Origin: Opeltia flavorubescens
Taxonomy: Eukaryota > Ascomycota > Lecanoromycetes > Teloschistales > Teloschistaceae
Length of the DNA: 64,000 bases
Direction of reading: 5' to 3'
Assembly: GCA_000442125.1 (NCBI GenBank)
Contig: KE546974.1
Coordinates: 1,550,001 to 1,614,000 of the forward strand
The notes under the pieces were generated by a model, which saw only the letters and a list, made by a program, of their open reading frames with translations, had not been told where the DNA came from and searched no databases. Shown here one piece after another: positions 1 to 12,699 of this stretch. Position 1 is the first letter of the stretch. Each line of letters begins with the position of its first letter. Position numbers and translations under genes: made by a program.

Positions 1-40
1 TTACCGATCCTGATCATGGCGATAGAGGAAGACTGTGTTG

Positions 41-111
41 GCAAGTGAAGGTCTTGGGGACCCTGGCGGTATTTCTACCCTCCTCCCCCTGTATCTGTAG
101 GCGATGGCTAA
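41..111 (+). repeat. Divergent direct repeat, copy 1
   Basis: This block begins GCAAGTGAAGGTCT, continues through GGCGGTATT and a C/T-rich run, and ends near GGCTAAC. The same order of blocks recurs at 551-618, about 510 bp downstream, with scattered substitutions. The pair looks like an old tandem duplication. Confidence 0.6.
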
Positions 112-550
112 CGCCTTACAAATCGTATGTTTTAGGAAGAGATTCGCACACGAAGCAACCTCGATGGCTCCTTCCTCCCGACCGATCTTCACTCGCACCT
201 TCCAGACCAGTCTGAACGAACGGAGGCCTCCTGCGGCAATCTAATTTAATTGCGACTGTGGAACATGAAGGCTACTTTGTCCGATGGGGAGTGGTACAGA
301 AGGTTGACTACTTTTACTACATCGGACGGAGCATGCCGCCGTTCTGGGTTTTACAAGCTGGATCGTGGAGGAAAAGGGAGACGCTATCTAGGGTCAGGAC
401 GCCGTGCAAAATCAAGGATCTCCATGTTCACGGCTACGGCCTTTCGGCATGGAGCTTCGACTCAACGCCTTTTGCTCAGCTGAGGTAGTTCACGAGTGAT
501 GGAAGAAGTATGATTGCCGATCAGGACGACGGCAGCCGGAGGCTTAGCCG

Positions 551-618
551 GCAAGTGAAGGTCTAGGGATTGTGGCGGTATTCCCTCTCCCCCCCTGATT
601 CTGAAGGAGATAGCTAAC
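551..618 (+). repeat. Divergent direct repeat, copy 2
   Basis: Second copy of the 41-111 block: GCAAGTGAAGGTCT, GGCGGTATT, a pyrimidine run, then AGCTAAC. The substitutions relative to copy 1 suggest an old duplication of about 0.5 kb. Confidence 0.6.
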
Positions 619-2289
619 TAGGGGTTGGATTCTAGATTCAATGAATTACGACCGAAGCAGCTTCAGTCGTTCCTGTCTTCAAGCCAAGCCCCCTTCGCAC
701 CTTCCTTCTACATCTTCACTGGGAACGATAGCCGTCAACTACTTCGATAACCTTGTCAAACATTGAGGCATTCTAAGCGGCGAACAGAAGGTATCGCGTT
801 GCCAATGCCGTCAACTACAATACGCTGTTCAAAGCAGGCTGAACAGGGGCACGCCGCAGTCTTGAATTTTCTTGGCTGGGTCAGGAGGAAAAGGGGGTTG
901 TTGGCCCGGGCCAATGTTCTATGGTTATTATGGTCTCTCTGTCAGAAGCCTTCAATTTGAGCTTGCTGGACCAGAAGCATAAAGAGTGGTGAGAGTGCAG
1001 CAGGGAAGCACGGCCAACGGCAATTACGGCTCTTCCCACGGATGAGACACCTCAAATTCAATGTGCAGCACTACAACCCGACCTTTCATCCATCGGCACG
1101 TTCTTTGCATTCTACGAGTTCATTACAGCGATGGAGTGTGTTCGACAGATACAGATAGTCGAGATCGATGGGATCATTTGATGACCGGGTTGCAGGGGTT
1201 CTGGCGCGTGTTTGACGGCAGTGCTTTGGCATAGATGGGATGACTATACCCGTTGACTACTCGACACTCCTATGTCCTCCCTCCTCAGCAGTATAGATAC
1301 CTTTCAGCCTTGACTGCTGTAAAGCACATATAGGTAGGAATCGACCGTTTTGCATGTAGGATGACGTAGTGAAGTCGATGGTTCAATAGGGGTTGTTGAC
1401 ATGTGTAGGCGTGATAATCTCGCTTATTCTTTGCCTACACATCTTCAAGAAACCCACTACCAATTGCTTATCCCCCTACAGCTACAATCATGAATCCGGA
1501 GGTTTTCGACGTTCATCTGCTCGTGCGAGCAACCCGCACCAAGGAAGCTAGTAGCGAAGCCGGGGGTGAGCAGGGGGCAGGTACTATTGAAGGACGCAAT
1601 GAGGAGCACGTGTGCCAATGTAAAGCTTACATTCATGCTTTCAGAGCCAATATTTGCTGATTCTCCATAGCCCAAGTCGATCGAGATAGAGATGCAGCAG
1701 CCGGAAACGCCGTCGTTGCCTTCTCACATGAAAGCAAAGCGCGGGCAATTAGGATCACTAGAGCGGTCGTGCAGGGTTCTGGATGTTTGGAGAAGCTTTG
1801 TGCCTGATCACGGGGAATTGAAAAGGTACGCCGTCACTACAGGCTCTTTGTTCCCTGTATACGGACTGGCTGATAGCAGTGTAGGAAGTCAATCAAAATC
1901 AGCTCAGGAGACGTAGACGCGGACAAAATTCTGGCCGGGGCCAACGACCCGGTGACTGTCACTAAGAGTCATGAAACATTCATCGAACTGGGTCTCCTTT
2001 CTCGTCATAGTGAAGGCTCTTTTTGTAGCAAATTCGTTGTCTTCCAGGAGACACTAGTAGATGGCGCAGCACCCAGTGCAGTGGGTGGCATAATGAATGT
2101 CGAAATGATCAAGTCCTGAGAGATAAGCCTGAAATGAGGAATCACCTGCTTATAATAATCCACTTGGACCTCCTCTTCCCTCTTTCTCTCACAGTATCCG
2201 TCATCGTCCACTGAAGATTCTTGAGATAACCACACATACACCATACAAATTCTTCGTGAGATCTGTATTCATCCCCTGATTTCTCAACC

Positions 2290-2575
2290 ATGACGAACCT
2301 CGTTCCTGGCGACCCAGTCAATGGTAAGCAATGATGGAGAGCGGCTCAATTTCTCGAAGTTGACGGTGAAAAGGCATCATAAATCTTCCCGTATTGGCAG
2401 GCAATGAGCGAGCCTTTTCTCCATCTCGTAAGTCTCGTATATACACATGACGTGTCTTGGGTCTGACTGATAGCTTCCAGCGCCGCCATATCCGACCCCT
2501 CCTCCCTCGCCCCCACCAATACCACCACCAGCACCCCCTCCTCTTCCCTCCCCACCACCATCACCACGGCAATGA
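2290..2575 (+). CDS. Possible short proline-rich protein (three exons)
   Basis: A start codon at 2290 opens MTNLVPGDPVN and runs to a GTAAGC donor. An acceptor ending TTGGCAG leads to a short exon (NERAFSPS), then a GTAAGT donor and a TTCCAG acceptor. The last exon is almost entirely proline with serine and threonine, ending PSPRQ and a stop. The splice sites keep the frame and give a protein of roughly 47 residues. Proline runs can arise from a C-rich repeat in any frame, so the coding claim is weak. No family is recognised and no function is proposed. It could instead be a leader of the spliced gene just downstream. Confidence 0.3.
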
Positions 2576-2872
2576 ACGGCAGTTAGGGCAGGGAGGTAGG
2601 GGCCGCTGTTGGGGCTGATTTGCCTTTTTGTCAACCCTGAATACAATGGCTACATAGCTCCATAGCTTCCAATCTTGCTAGTCAATCTAACACATTTTTG
2701 CCAAGGACCCCTATTGCAGTGAAGTAGATATATCGACTTCTTGGCGTGACGCTAGCCCCTTTGAGAAATGTATACCAAAACGCACATTTGGTGATTCTCG
2801 GCCATTTTGACGATCACCATAGGCACCACGACACCTCTCACAACGACTGCATACACATCTACGTTCCTGACA

Positions 2873-3324
2873 ATGACATCGATACCACGATACGCTTACG
2901 CAAACAGTAAGATAACTCTGCCATTCCTATTGCGTTGACGGTGGTAACTAAGATCGATAGTCCCCCTCCACCAGCCAAAGCCCCACCGCCCCTACCCCGC
3001 AATGGAGTTTGCTCTGGCTCGCTGGGGCCAGCAGCTCAGTCCCAGACAAATAGGCCGTTTGGCCATGTTCATCTATGCCCCTTTTGTGGGCATGCAGAGG
3101 AATCCTGGCTCCCCGGAGGTTTGTTACCGGCTTGTATGTATAGTAGCAGTAGTAGTAGCTGATATGCGTGATAGCATGCGCCTATTGGAGCGAAGCGGGT
3201 GAGGAAGCGGGCGAGGGAGGAGCAGGAACCGGCGGCGGAGAAGGAGGAGGAGAAGGAAGCGAAGAAGGGCAAGGGAGAGGCGAAGATAGTGGAGGAGGAG
3301 ATCGATAAGGAGACGGGGAAGTAG
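2873..3324 (+). CDS. Hypothetical 113-residue protein with lysine/glutamate-rich tail
   Basis: Three exons fit together without a stop: 2873-2906, 2961-3118 and 3175-3324, with introns of 54 and 56 nt. Intron 1 has a GTAAGA donor, a GTAACTAAG branch-like site and a GATAG acceptor. Intron 2 has a GTTTGT donor and a TGATAG acceptor. The summed coding length is 342 nt, an exact multiple of three. The product opens MTSIPRYAYAN, has a moderately hydrophobic middle (GRLAMFIYAPFVGM, about residues 42-55), and ends in a basic then strongly charged K/E-rich tail from about residue 70. The tail and the KRVRKR cluster would suit a nuclear or nucleic-acid-binding protein, but that is inference. I recognise no family. 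The start is the first ATG that keeps the frame open. Confidence 0.5.
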
Positions 3325-3428
3325 GAGGGCGGCCTTTGTCAAATTTCTTTCATGCATTAGACGGTGTTTGCTGCTTTCGCAGCAATGATAATTGCCCCTT
3401 TTGCTACCATGGAAATCTGCTTGCTCCA

Positions 3429-3485
3429 GTAAATGAAATTGTGGCTGGTGATCTCGGAGGCTAAGATCTTCCACACTTCCCGCAC
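3429..3485 (+). repeat. Duplicated gene leader, copy 1
   Basis: About 57 bp ahead of the first paralogue, reading GTAAATGAAATTGTGGCTGG and continuing to TTCCCGCAC. It matches 4849-4905 almost base for base and lies at a comparable distance from that gene's start. It shows that the tandem duplication included the promoter or 5' untranslated region. Confidence 0.75.
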
Positions 3486-3571
3486 CCATCTCCTCATTCC
3501 TGCCGATCAGAGAATTCTACCTTGCAACATCTCTACTTTAGATCACAAGGAGTGTTCCAAATACTGCAGCA

Positions 3572-4343
3572 ATGCCCAAAGCAAATATCTTTACTGAGGA
3601 GGGTCGCTTTCTCCAAGAGATGGACCCCACGCACTCTGCATTGAGCCCTCCCCGCTCCTCTAGCAAAAGTATGGTCACGTTTCCCCCTATAAAGCGGTAT
3701 AAGGTCTGACATGTCGTTATGTTTTCTACAGATAGAAACAATAATCCGGTCCCAATCACAGAGGAGTCCGGGAATGCAAACTCCGCTGCTGAGGAGCACG
3801 ATGGAGGTGGTGGCTTGACGGCCGCCCAGCAGTCCGAAGATGAACGCATCATGGCCAAAGAAGCCCTTGAGGCTATGAAGGTGATCAAGCAGTTTACGGC
3901 TGAGGTAATAATTGTCCCCCAAGCCACTCGAATGCCAAGTTTTGCAAGATACTAATAACCTCCAGAAAGCAGCAGCAGCTACCACCGACCCTCTCGAGCC
4001 TGACGGGCCGCCAAACAAACGTTCGCGTCTGTCCAACAAGGATTTCCCCGACACGCTCGTCTCCAACTCAAGCCACGCAAAATCGCACGAAGCAGCATCG
4101 GAGGAAGAGACAGGTTCTTCCTCAAAAAAGGAGTCCGGCCTGTGCGAGATGGACTCCCACATACTCGGCAACTACGAGTGTATCGTTGAGTACCTCCAGT
4201 TCCGGTTGCAAGAAGTACCTGCGGAAAAGCGGGATGATTACAAGGAGCTATTATCCGACGCGGTCAAAAATCGGAACAAGGTCCGCGATCTTTTTACGGT
4301 TTACGAGCCGGAGGAGATGAGGCGTACTGTGTCAATGGGTTGA
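3572..4343 (+). CDS. Unrecognised acidic protein, tandem paralogue 1 (215 aa, three exons)
   Basis: Exons at 3572-3668, 3732-3904 and 3966-4343 join in frame (648 nt including the stop). Intron 1 is phase 1 (GTATGG donor, CTACAG acceptor) and intron 2 is phase 0 (GTAATA donor, CTCCAG acceptor). The start MPKANIFTEEG aligns with MPDHTISTEEG of the next gene. The first half is acidic and low-complexity. A basic patch (PPNKRSRL, about residues 105-112) could be a nuclear localisation signal. The last 70 residues look helical and contain LQFRLQEVPAEKRDDYKELL. The neighbour at 5018-5812 has the same exon number, intron phases and leader sequence, so this is one half of a tandem duplication. No known domain is seen. 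A nuclear role is inferred from composition only. Confidence 0.65.
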
Positions 4344-4848
4344 GTGGAGAGATCTGGTAGAGGCTAAAGCCGATCGACCCGAGTGTTCTTGCATGGTCTT
4401 CTAGGAAGACCTTTCTACACAGTTCTATCTGGGCCAATAATATCCTCGGGCTTCTGATAAACCTGAAGCCGAGAACGAAGCTGCCTTTGATGATCATCCT
4501 CGTGTACAGTATTCATGATACGGGATCATACAACCTAGCTCAAGGAGGTGCAGCTTAATTCTAGGCCTTTCGCTCCAGAATATAGCTCAAAGGTTTACAT
4601 AGACGTCCTGATCTAGATGTCTTTCGAGGGCAGGTAGAATCAGCGGTATCGATTTCACGGTCTGCGTACCCCTGGGTCTCCCTAGATTATATGATACGTG
4701 CGAAGTCGTCATGTGTATTTCTTCATACTACGATGCTCGATGCTTGCTACGAGCTCAAGACCACGCGAGCTCGTTGTAGGCAAGCATTTCAGCGCCAAGG
4801 AGAACCGTCGGGGCTGCCCAACGTCACAGTATAGCTGTGAATCATGTG
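4344..4848. other. Intergenic spacer between tandem paralogues
   Basis: About 0.5 kb with no supportable gene. An inverted match to a short motif (GAGCTCGTTG/CTACGAGCTC) occurs around 4747-4776 but is too short to interpret. Confidence 0.5.
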
Positions 4849-4905
4849 GTGAATGAAAGCGTGGCTGTTGATCTCGGGGGCCAAGACCATCCGCCTTTCC
4901 CGCTC
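4849..4905 (+). repeat. Duplicated gene leader, copy 2
   Basis: This copy reads GTGAATGAAAGCGTGGCTGT and continues to TTCCCGCTC. It is homologous to 3429-3485, 1420 bp upstream, and is the untranslated part of the duplicated gene unit. Confidence 0.75.
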
Positions 4906-5017
4906 ATTCTGCTGCTTGAGATTCCGTGCCTACCATCCACCCCTTCGTGCTGCAACTCTTCCTCATCTCCCATACTCAAGTCTTCCACTGCATCTTAGAG
5001 GTGGACTCATCGGCATC

Positions 5018-5812
5018 ATGATGCCAGACCATACTATTAGTACCGAAGAGGGGTTTTCCCAGGAGGGGGAACAGGAGAATTCCACTGCCGTTAATCATGA
5101 TGCGTCCAGTGCCAACAGCGGTATATCCATAATCATCTCGTTCCAAGTATGGTAGCTGACACTCTCTCGTGCTTGTTTAGATCCAGAGAAGACCAAAGAA
5201 CCTGTGACTGTCACGGAGATCCCTCACAGCTCCGAGATCGAAGCTTCTACGACCACAGAGCAAGATGAAGACGACAACTCCACCGCCCAGATGGCTCATG
5301 ACATTGATGAAACGTCTGGAAAAGGCAAGCGCAAAGCAGAGGTAAGATCATTTCCCCAAGTATTGGCAAGAGATCATGGGTGGAAGCTGATTCACTACCA
5401 GGCTGAATCGTCCAACATCGACTCTCCCTCGCTCATTGAACCACCCTACAAAAAGCTAAAGGAGTTCTATGATGCCAGTTCTGAAGATCGTTCTGAAGAT
5501 CGGGAGGCTCGCGCCTCCAAAGCTCGGTTTCCAATGTGGCACGAAACGATCCCCGACGAGGAAACGAACAACGTCGCAGCTAGGTATTGGCAAATGACTC
5601 GGGCCGATCACCTACTGATGAAACAATACGAAACTATGACCGACGCTCTTCAGGTGTTAATGGAGTCAGCGCCGACTGAGCATCGTCGCAAAATCTATCG
5701 AGATCAGTGGCAGAAGGCGATGGATAACCTTCAAGACATCGTTGGTCAATACGTCGATGGTACAGAGGACGGCACATGGCTAGAGTGGATGGATATGACT
5801 CTTCTGGATTGA
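5018..5812 (+). CDS. Unrecognised acidic protein, tandem paralogue 2 (224 aa, three exons)
   Basis: Exons at 5018-5120, 5181-5341 and 5402-5812 join in frame. Intron 1 is phase 1 (GTATAT donor, GTTTAG acceptor) and intron 2 is phase 0 (GTAAGA donor, TACCAG acceptor). These are the same positions and phases as in the upstream paralogue, and the start of intron 2 is itself similar in sequence. Two ATGs are adjacent (5018, 5021); the second matches the paralogue. The protein has an acidic, Thr/Ser/Glu-rich N-terminus, a basic patch (GKGKRKAE) before intron 2, and PPYKKLKEFY after it. A helical C-terminal part follows, including TEHRRKIYRDQWQKAMDNL. Sequence identity to the neighbour is low outside the ends and the PP(N/Y)K motif, so the copies have diverged quickly. 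No known family is recognised. Confidence 0.65.
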
Positions 5813-8800
5813 ACGGAGACGTAATGGGATTGGATCAGCGGATACTAAGACGAGTGGTTTTCTGGATGATCTTCTGGCAAGCATTGGCCCCAATTGCCAA
5901 CACATCCTTTTGTACACAGCCGGAGATAGATATTACGGATGAGAAGGAGTCCTCGTATCGATATGAAGGGCTTCCATTGGCTGTCCTATTGCCATTGCGA
6001 GTGTATGCTATCGTGAAGCTGTAAGCGCCCAGCCCAGATAATACGGTGTCATTCCAAGGGGTTAGGCAATTGAAGCACCATCCCTCTTCAACTCCATTAC
6101 TATGGTAGAAAATCCTGATCTTACTTCGCTTGCTATTGGCCTAGTAGCCCACTGCAGCTGTCCTGCTTGAACAAAGCCAACCCTTAGGAAAGCGTTTGTC
6201 AATGGAAAACCATCCCATGTTTGCGTGGATGCCAAGCTACGTCTTGGCGTTTTTAGAGATCTTTGTTTCCAGAATCTGTAGCTTGGTGATTATGCACAAG
6301 CTGAGTTACCGGCACAGCAAGGATAGCATTTATTTCCTCATGAATTTTCTCTATTCTTGATACCTAGCCTGATCTTCGAATTACTGCTACAGCACCAGCA
6401 GCAGCGTATTGGTTGGCGGTCCCCGTCGAAAGCTTCTTGATCCTGCGGTACAACGTCCACACAAGATCGGAGAGGAGAACAAGAACAGGAGGGACGTTCT
6501 GCCCTGTCAGAAATTTGCAGCAGCAGCGATACCACTGTGGAGAGATCAAGGAGCATTATCCCACGCCGTGTGTGTTTTGAAACCAATTGTCAAGAAGAGG
6601 AGCTGACTCTCCGCCCAAGCTCCAGGACTTGCAACTCCTCAATCATTCAGACAACCTACGCCGGCATCCCCCGACAACTTTTTGTCCCTTGTCATTTCGC
6701 AGGTACGGCACGAAGCCCAGGCAGATCAAAGAAGCTGGCACAGTACGCTTTGGAAATGGAAGAGCCTTCATTCGGCCTTGGAGAATCTAGGCTATCGAAC
6801 GAGCTGCACACACAACCAGTTCCCAGAGCAGATACGAGGTTTCAAGCTGGATCGAAGACCAGTGGCTGTTGCAAAGGCATCTCTCTTCGTCGGAGCATTT
6901 ACGACCGACCACGGCTCCAGGGTCTATGTGCTCAAGTCGTCCGCCAATTCAAGATCTAGGGCAATCACGATCCGGTTGGCGAATACTCATTGAACCAGCA
7001 GTATGCGACATTGCGACACTCTGGTCAATGCCTCCAGGTCATTCACGCTATACCGTCTTCGCGCCGCCTTGCAAAGGCGCATTCTTTTGCCTTGACGAGA
7101 TCTCCACACGCATTCTCCCTCTCGGCTGCCAAATTGCTGGAGGACTTATGAGGTTCATGGCCTCCTAATTGCATAAGATCCTACTAGTCTAGCGGGATCC
7201 AAGTCAATCTTTGCGGGAAGCTTGGTGTTAGGGGCTTCGAATACCGGAAGAGAGTCCACGGCTAGCTGGGAGAGCAAGGCAGGAGGACACCCATCAGAGC
7301 TTACATCTTGATGCTGACACAAATTCCATAGGCAAAGGGGTTTCCAACAGGGTCGTTTCATGATGAGATGCTGGATCAGAACCGAAAACAAGCCATGCCT
7401 TCAGCACGATCTCTTGCGAATTTCCTTGGCGACACACCGTATACTCAACTCGTCGATGGCAGATGCTTCCAGCAGCTTGAGCGTCAGATCTATCCGAATC
7501 TCGTTATGCGAAGTCCAAAGCAAAATAGTTCAATAAGCTAACGAGGCGTTTTCAACCCGCTTGCACATTTACCGGCGGAGAAAATAAATCGACAGCTATG
7601 CCACTGGGCAAAGATTCGGTGGGGAAAATGAGAAGAGTGCAGAGGAGGACTACATGGAGGAAGGAGCGAGGAAGTCCCCGGTCCCGTATGGCTACGAAAC
7701 CTTGCTAACAACTTTAGTGTCATCGACGCGACCGATTCACGGGGTCCTTCCCGCCTTCCTACCTCCTTTCCCACCTTCCTGCCTTCCCCAAGCAGACGGT
7801 TCGATGTGGCTACATGGCCTAGACCACTTTCGCCGCTCGTCGACATACCATCGATGCCTTCTTTACTACGATCGGCACGGCCTGACACTCTCCCGCAAGG
7901 CTTCATTTGTCGGTCAAGGGGAAGAGAGACACAAAATATCGAGACATGATGCTTCCGTAGTATTTAGCGACAGGTCTACAGCAATTCTTTTATCGCGACA
8001 GGACATGGATTTCCAGGGATTTTCAGGGATTTCAGAGAAGGGGATCGCTGTCTTGGAAATCCTTGATCGGATTCCTTGCCGCGATGGTATGGAATCGTTC
8101 CATGGTAGGACTTACGCCACTGCCGCTCAGCATCGGTGTTCGAATGCTACACGCGTCAGGGGAGACGACAACGTCGCAGCCAGCTGCCTTGATATCGACG
8201 CCCCCGACATAGTCTACATTCATACTCCTCCTGGCGAAAGGCATGGGCTGTGTAGCGGTCGGTTGAGGACATAGAACGTAGACAGGCATCCTCACATGAA
8301 GGGGATAGCTCTGTCTGTCATCTATAGCTTGTGCTGCTGCTCAATTCCGGTGGAGCAAATGTTTTTGACTGGTCATAGTGCCCTCGTAATAAAGGGGCGT
8401 CAGCAACACAACGTCAATCCCGCCAGCGAACCGATATTGCGGTGTGCAGTCATTATAGACCACGCTTTTCTACATCCCTGAGCCGTAGATAGACCACTCA
8501 TTGAGCAGTAATAGGCATCAATAGGTCGAATTTCATATCTTCGCTGTGTATTGGAATACTGCCGTGCAGGCGGTGAGAAATCACGTGGCCACGCTAGCAT
8601 GTAGGAGCACACAAAGGTCTACCCTTCCCACATTCACAAACATTCTTCTGGGTTATAGCCATCCACATCGTCACCCTTAAGCATGCAGCAAACATGGCAT
8701 CATCCTGCTCAGAGCTTGTGGAGAGGTCTTGCGTATCTTTCCATCATTTTGAGATGGACACGTTTGGTCGCCAGATGACCCAAATACTTAGTGATCTTCC

Positions 8801-10510
8801 ACTTCTTCGCTCGCACAGCCTTCAGGCCTGCTTACAGGCTCATCTCAAGCTTCTGGTGTGTGTTCTCCAGTACAAGCAGGCCTGCATCGACCCCGGCATT
8901 GACGCGGGCACCATGTCCATAAGATTGCAGGTATGTTTTGCCTTCCATTCTGCTGCACCATTCGGATTGCCGAGCTCATACTTTGGCCGGTCATCGACTA
9001 ATAACCCTAAAGGTGCCTCTAATGTAGACCAGCGGTGTATTCTGCGGAGTTCCCTTCTCCCAGGCCAGATGCAGCTCCTGCGAGATCCAAGACGACAAAT
9101 CTGCGTACTGGACTGTGCCGAACGATGAGCACCGGGCAAGCAGTATTCTTTTGATGGACGACATCGACTCGTTGTGGACCCAGTCGAATGTCATCAATCT
9201 GTTGTCGATGTTACTGCCAACCAAAAGAAGATCGCTGCAGCAGCAGCACCCCTATCATGCTCGTCGTCGAAAGCCTTCTCCAGTGCGTTCTTGAATCTTG
9301 CGGAAAGACTGCTCTCGGCTTGATGCAAGCTGACATAGTCGTAGGTAATTCACCGCGAGTGGTTCAGCAGTCCGACAAGCCACCACGCTGGGCCTTCACT
9401 TGCGGGACGAGGATCCGAATCTAACGGATTATGCGAAGGAGATCCGATATCAAGTTTGTATCTCCGGAAGTTTTCGCACCAGGACTGGAAACTCTAAACC
9501 TCGCGGGACCTCTTAATGGAGATGTGACTGATACCATCGGACTCCAGACTCCCCCAGCAAAGCGAATTGTCAAAATTGCAACAGCTGCAAAAAAGAACAC
9601 CTTCAACGGGGATAGAGCATGAGTCAAATAGCGAGACTGATTGCAAGCCTTGCTATAACCAAAAGGACTTCTTTGGTACTGATTCCTGGTAAATCTCTTA
9701 CTATCTGGAGTGGGGAGGGCGCCGATCCCTTAGCTCCTCCATCGTCAAGCAGTGCCGAGAACAAGCACAGAGTTAGCCAGCAAAGCTCTATGATCGACCT
9801 TGCCTTCAGTTTCATCAAAAGCAAGCCGTGTTGCAAACTCCAACATCCTCCAAACGAAACGGAGGGATAAACCAGGAGTCCATTCTTGGATCCGGCTGTT
9901 AAAGGGCGAGTTCAAGGAAACGAGCCATGATGTTTTATCTTAATTCTTGCCAGTCCATTCCAAAGAGCTTGCAATGATCGACGTAGTTGGACAACGAGTC
10001 TCCAGACAGAGTCTTCAATTAGAGAAGATGCTGTCAACGCGGTTCTGTAATCTGGAATTGCAAGCGATTTCACTCCAGCTTTTCGGACACGCCGTACAAG
10101 AAAGCACTTGCAGCCGTCAAAAGACTCAATCCGACTCACAAAGGTGTCGACAGCAGTCGCACTCGGAACTTCCAAGCCGAACGACAAGAAGATCATTCAA
10201 ACCAGAGGGGTCTGGAAATGTTTCCGACATCAAGAGCCACGATCGAACGTGGCGGCGGTACAGATACCGGGGAAATTGGCGCCGCGATGCTTCGAGCATC
10301 CGTGGATCTGCATGGCGATTTTCAAGCTCTTCTTTCTCTCACCATCGGCGGAGTTCTCAAAGACAGGCGTTCATAACAGCTTTCTAATTCCCAAGGTTAA
10401 TTTCGAAAGGATCTGTGTGGCCACGGCGGGGATCTCCGTGTCGCCATAGGGACACATCTGCCTAGGTCGGCAGGATCGAGCGATACAGATCACGGTATCG
10501 ACTCCCTACA

Positions 10511-10597
10511 AAGCAAGAAGTCCTCGGTCTCCTTGGCCGCAATGCCAAAATCGTCACCCCAGAACCTCGGCGTGCCAATTCACATTATCAGAAAACC
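10511..10597 (+). repeat. Local direct repeat, copy 1
   Basis: This block begins AAGCAAGAAGTCCTCGGTCT and shares the block TTGGCCGCAATGCCAAAAT with 10708-10793, 197 bp downstream. Copy 1 is broken in the frame that copy 2 keeps open. Confidence 0.7.
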
Positions 10598-10707
10598 GAG
10601 GAGGTGCTACTGACAGCTTCACAGCTACAAGCCATCACCACTGCCACGGATGACTTGAAAGGAAAGACCAGACACCATGTCCGTAATGGCACCCGTACTC
10701 GTTGACC

Positions 10708-10793
10708 AAGCAAGAAGTACTTGGTCTCCTTGGCCGCAATGCCAAAATTGTCGGCCCGGGCCTCGGCGTGCCCATTCATATCATCAGAGACAA
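10708..10793 (+). repeat. Local direct repeat, copy 2
   Basis: Second copy of the 10511-10597 block. In one frame it reads KQEVLGLLGRNAKIVGPGLG, which looks like real protein sequence, although I do not recognise its family. It is probably a tandem duplication inside a former coding region. Confidence 0.7.
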
Positions 10794-12699
10794 GATTTGG
10801 CACGGTGATCCCATGATGGAAAGAGCGCCCAACGTCCACCATTCTTGGTGGACATCCAAACAGCTTGGGGGACATCCAAACACCCTCAGCGGCCAGCTCG
10901 CTAAACTCGTGTCACTGGATCGTTGTGGGTCGTGCTCCCACCGTGGCAGCCACATCATTCGTGGCTGGGTTCGTTGGTTTACCTGCAGTCTTCGACTTCA
11001 CCAGGATTCAAAGAGATCAGTCATTCAATCGGCAGCGCATGTGCCTCGGCGTCATGTATTACAGTTCTGTGATCATCACCAAGCACCCCTATCTATGTAA
11101 GATTGAAGAAAAGATACCGAATGAATCGAAGAAGGCTAAGGCAAGGACATTGACCGAGCAAGTGCCGTCGAATGTGCATATGCCGCGCAGTCTTTAGTAG
11201 ACTTGCTGCCAGACGATTTCAAGATGTGCAGATTGGAAAGCATCGTGAGGTCAAGGGCAGACTCTCTACTCATGGGCATCGCTAGGCAGGCTTCTGCCGC
11301 GCCCACAAGTAATGCCAACCTCGTCCTCTGTAAGGATTACGCAACGGGGGACGAGCTTATGCGTACGATGTATTTCTGCACCACCGACAATAGCCTCGTG
11401 CAGACCGACAATAAAAATCGGTCTCATGATAATAGCTGTGGTATTCTGTTCCTCCTCTTTACTTGTTATTTTATGAACGGTGCCTGGCCATGCAATGTCG
11501 AATATTGGCTTATAAGCGTCTACCTTCCCACTGGCATCGGGCTGTTCCAGGCAGCTAACCAGCAACTCCTTGTCGTCAGCCGTCAACAGACACAATTAAT
11601 CACTTTGGATGTCACCTACAGGCGCAGCCCAACTTCGTCACCATACCAGGTATGGGTCCAGGACTTCAAGGTGCTCCTTCTCAATATGGACAACCTGCTA
11701 TGGGATTCCCGCAACAGCACCCCTTCCAGCCGATGCTACAACAACACTTCAACCAACAGCACCTAAGTCAGCAGTATGGGCCTTTCCGTTCCTCCACATT
11801 TCATGAATGCTCCAGTATCGGCCTCTTCCGACAGTCCGCGGGCATTCCGTCTCTGGAGACGTTCTCATCGCAGATACCAAAGCGCAGACAGGTCTCACGA
11901 TGCGATGGCATGGACCAGTCACCTTAACACCAGCTTCCACCAGTTCGCGGCCCTGGCGTTGGTGATCGACGTTATTAGCTATAGCGCTTCAAGTTGTGGT
12001 ACCGTCCTTACCAGAACAATTTCAACGATGCTGTACGTCAAATCAATGAAGCCGTAGGTCTGCCGAAGAGGAGGTTGCTCAAGGGGTGCATAAGGATGGA
12101 GATGGGGGCTGTTATCCGGTCGGTGGAAGAGTGGGTGGGCCTACCACCTGGGTTTTGCTGCGCGAAGCCTGATATGGCTGCAGCACCAGCTATTGCGTGG
12201 GCGTCCTTGGATATTGTGATGCCGCAGGACGTGCGGTGTGGGCTACGAGGGCAATTGGGGTTGCGTTTAACCATGTCCTTTTTCCATAGTATTCAGATAG
12301 GAGAAATAGAAATTTGACCTTTTCCGGCTGTAGAGTAAATCCAATGATTGGAGTAAAATAACGATGTTTGCTGCAAAATTTCCATATTCCAGTGCCTTTG
12401 CCTTGTCCAGTGAATGAAAGACAAAAGGGGAAGGCGGTATCTTCCGCTCGCTCGCCTTTGTAGTTTGATTTTGCCAAGTCTGGATTTTCGCTTTTGAGTT
12501 TTCTACAATCACCACTACCCACACGCACACACCTCCACGGCAACCACTACTATCGCTATCGTTCCTGAAGTAGATGATCTTTCTTGCTTGCTAGATGATA
12601 AGCGGATCTTGATTATCGCTTCCTTGCCAACAGAGTGTGGATAGTGCGGTGGTGGGTTCTTTGCATCGCCCTCTGATCTGGCCTTTCTTCAAACTTTGA

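Larger units (their letters stand above)
1..2289. other. Stretch without a supportable gene
   Basis: Only short, overlapping open frames are present and none has a recognisable domain, a clean splice pattern or a convincing start. A divergent direct repeat (41-111 and 551-618) lies in this stretch. The stretch may be decayed coding DNA or intergenic sequence. Confidence 0.5.
5813..12699. other. Decayed or non-coding accessory stretch
   Basis: Many patches look like former exons in changing frames, for example around 6690-7000, 8120-8295 (minus), 9430-9620, 10100-10450 and 11640-11760. The last patch is glutamine- and proline-rich (FPQQHPFQPMLQQHFNQQ). I could not join any of these into a gene with consistent splice sites, and no domain was recognised. 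A local duplication lies at 10511-10793. Confidence 0.4.
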
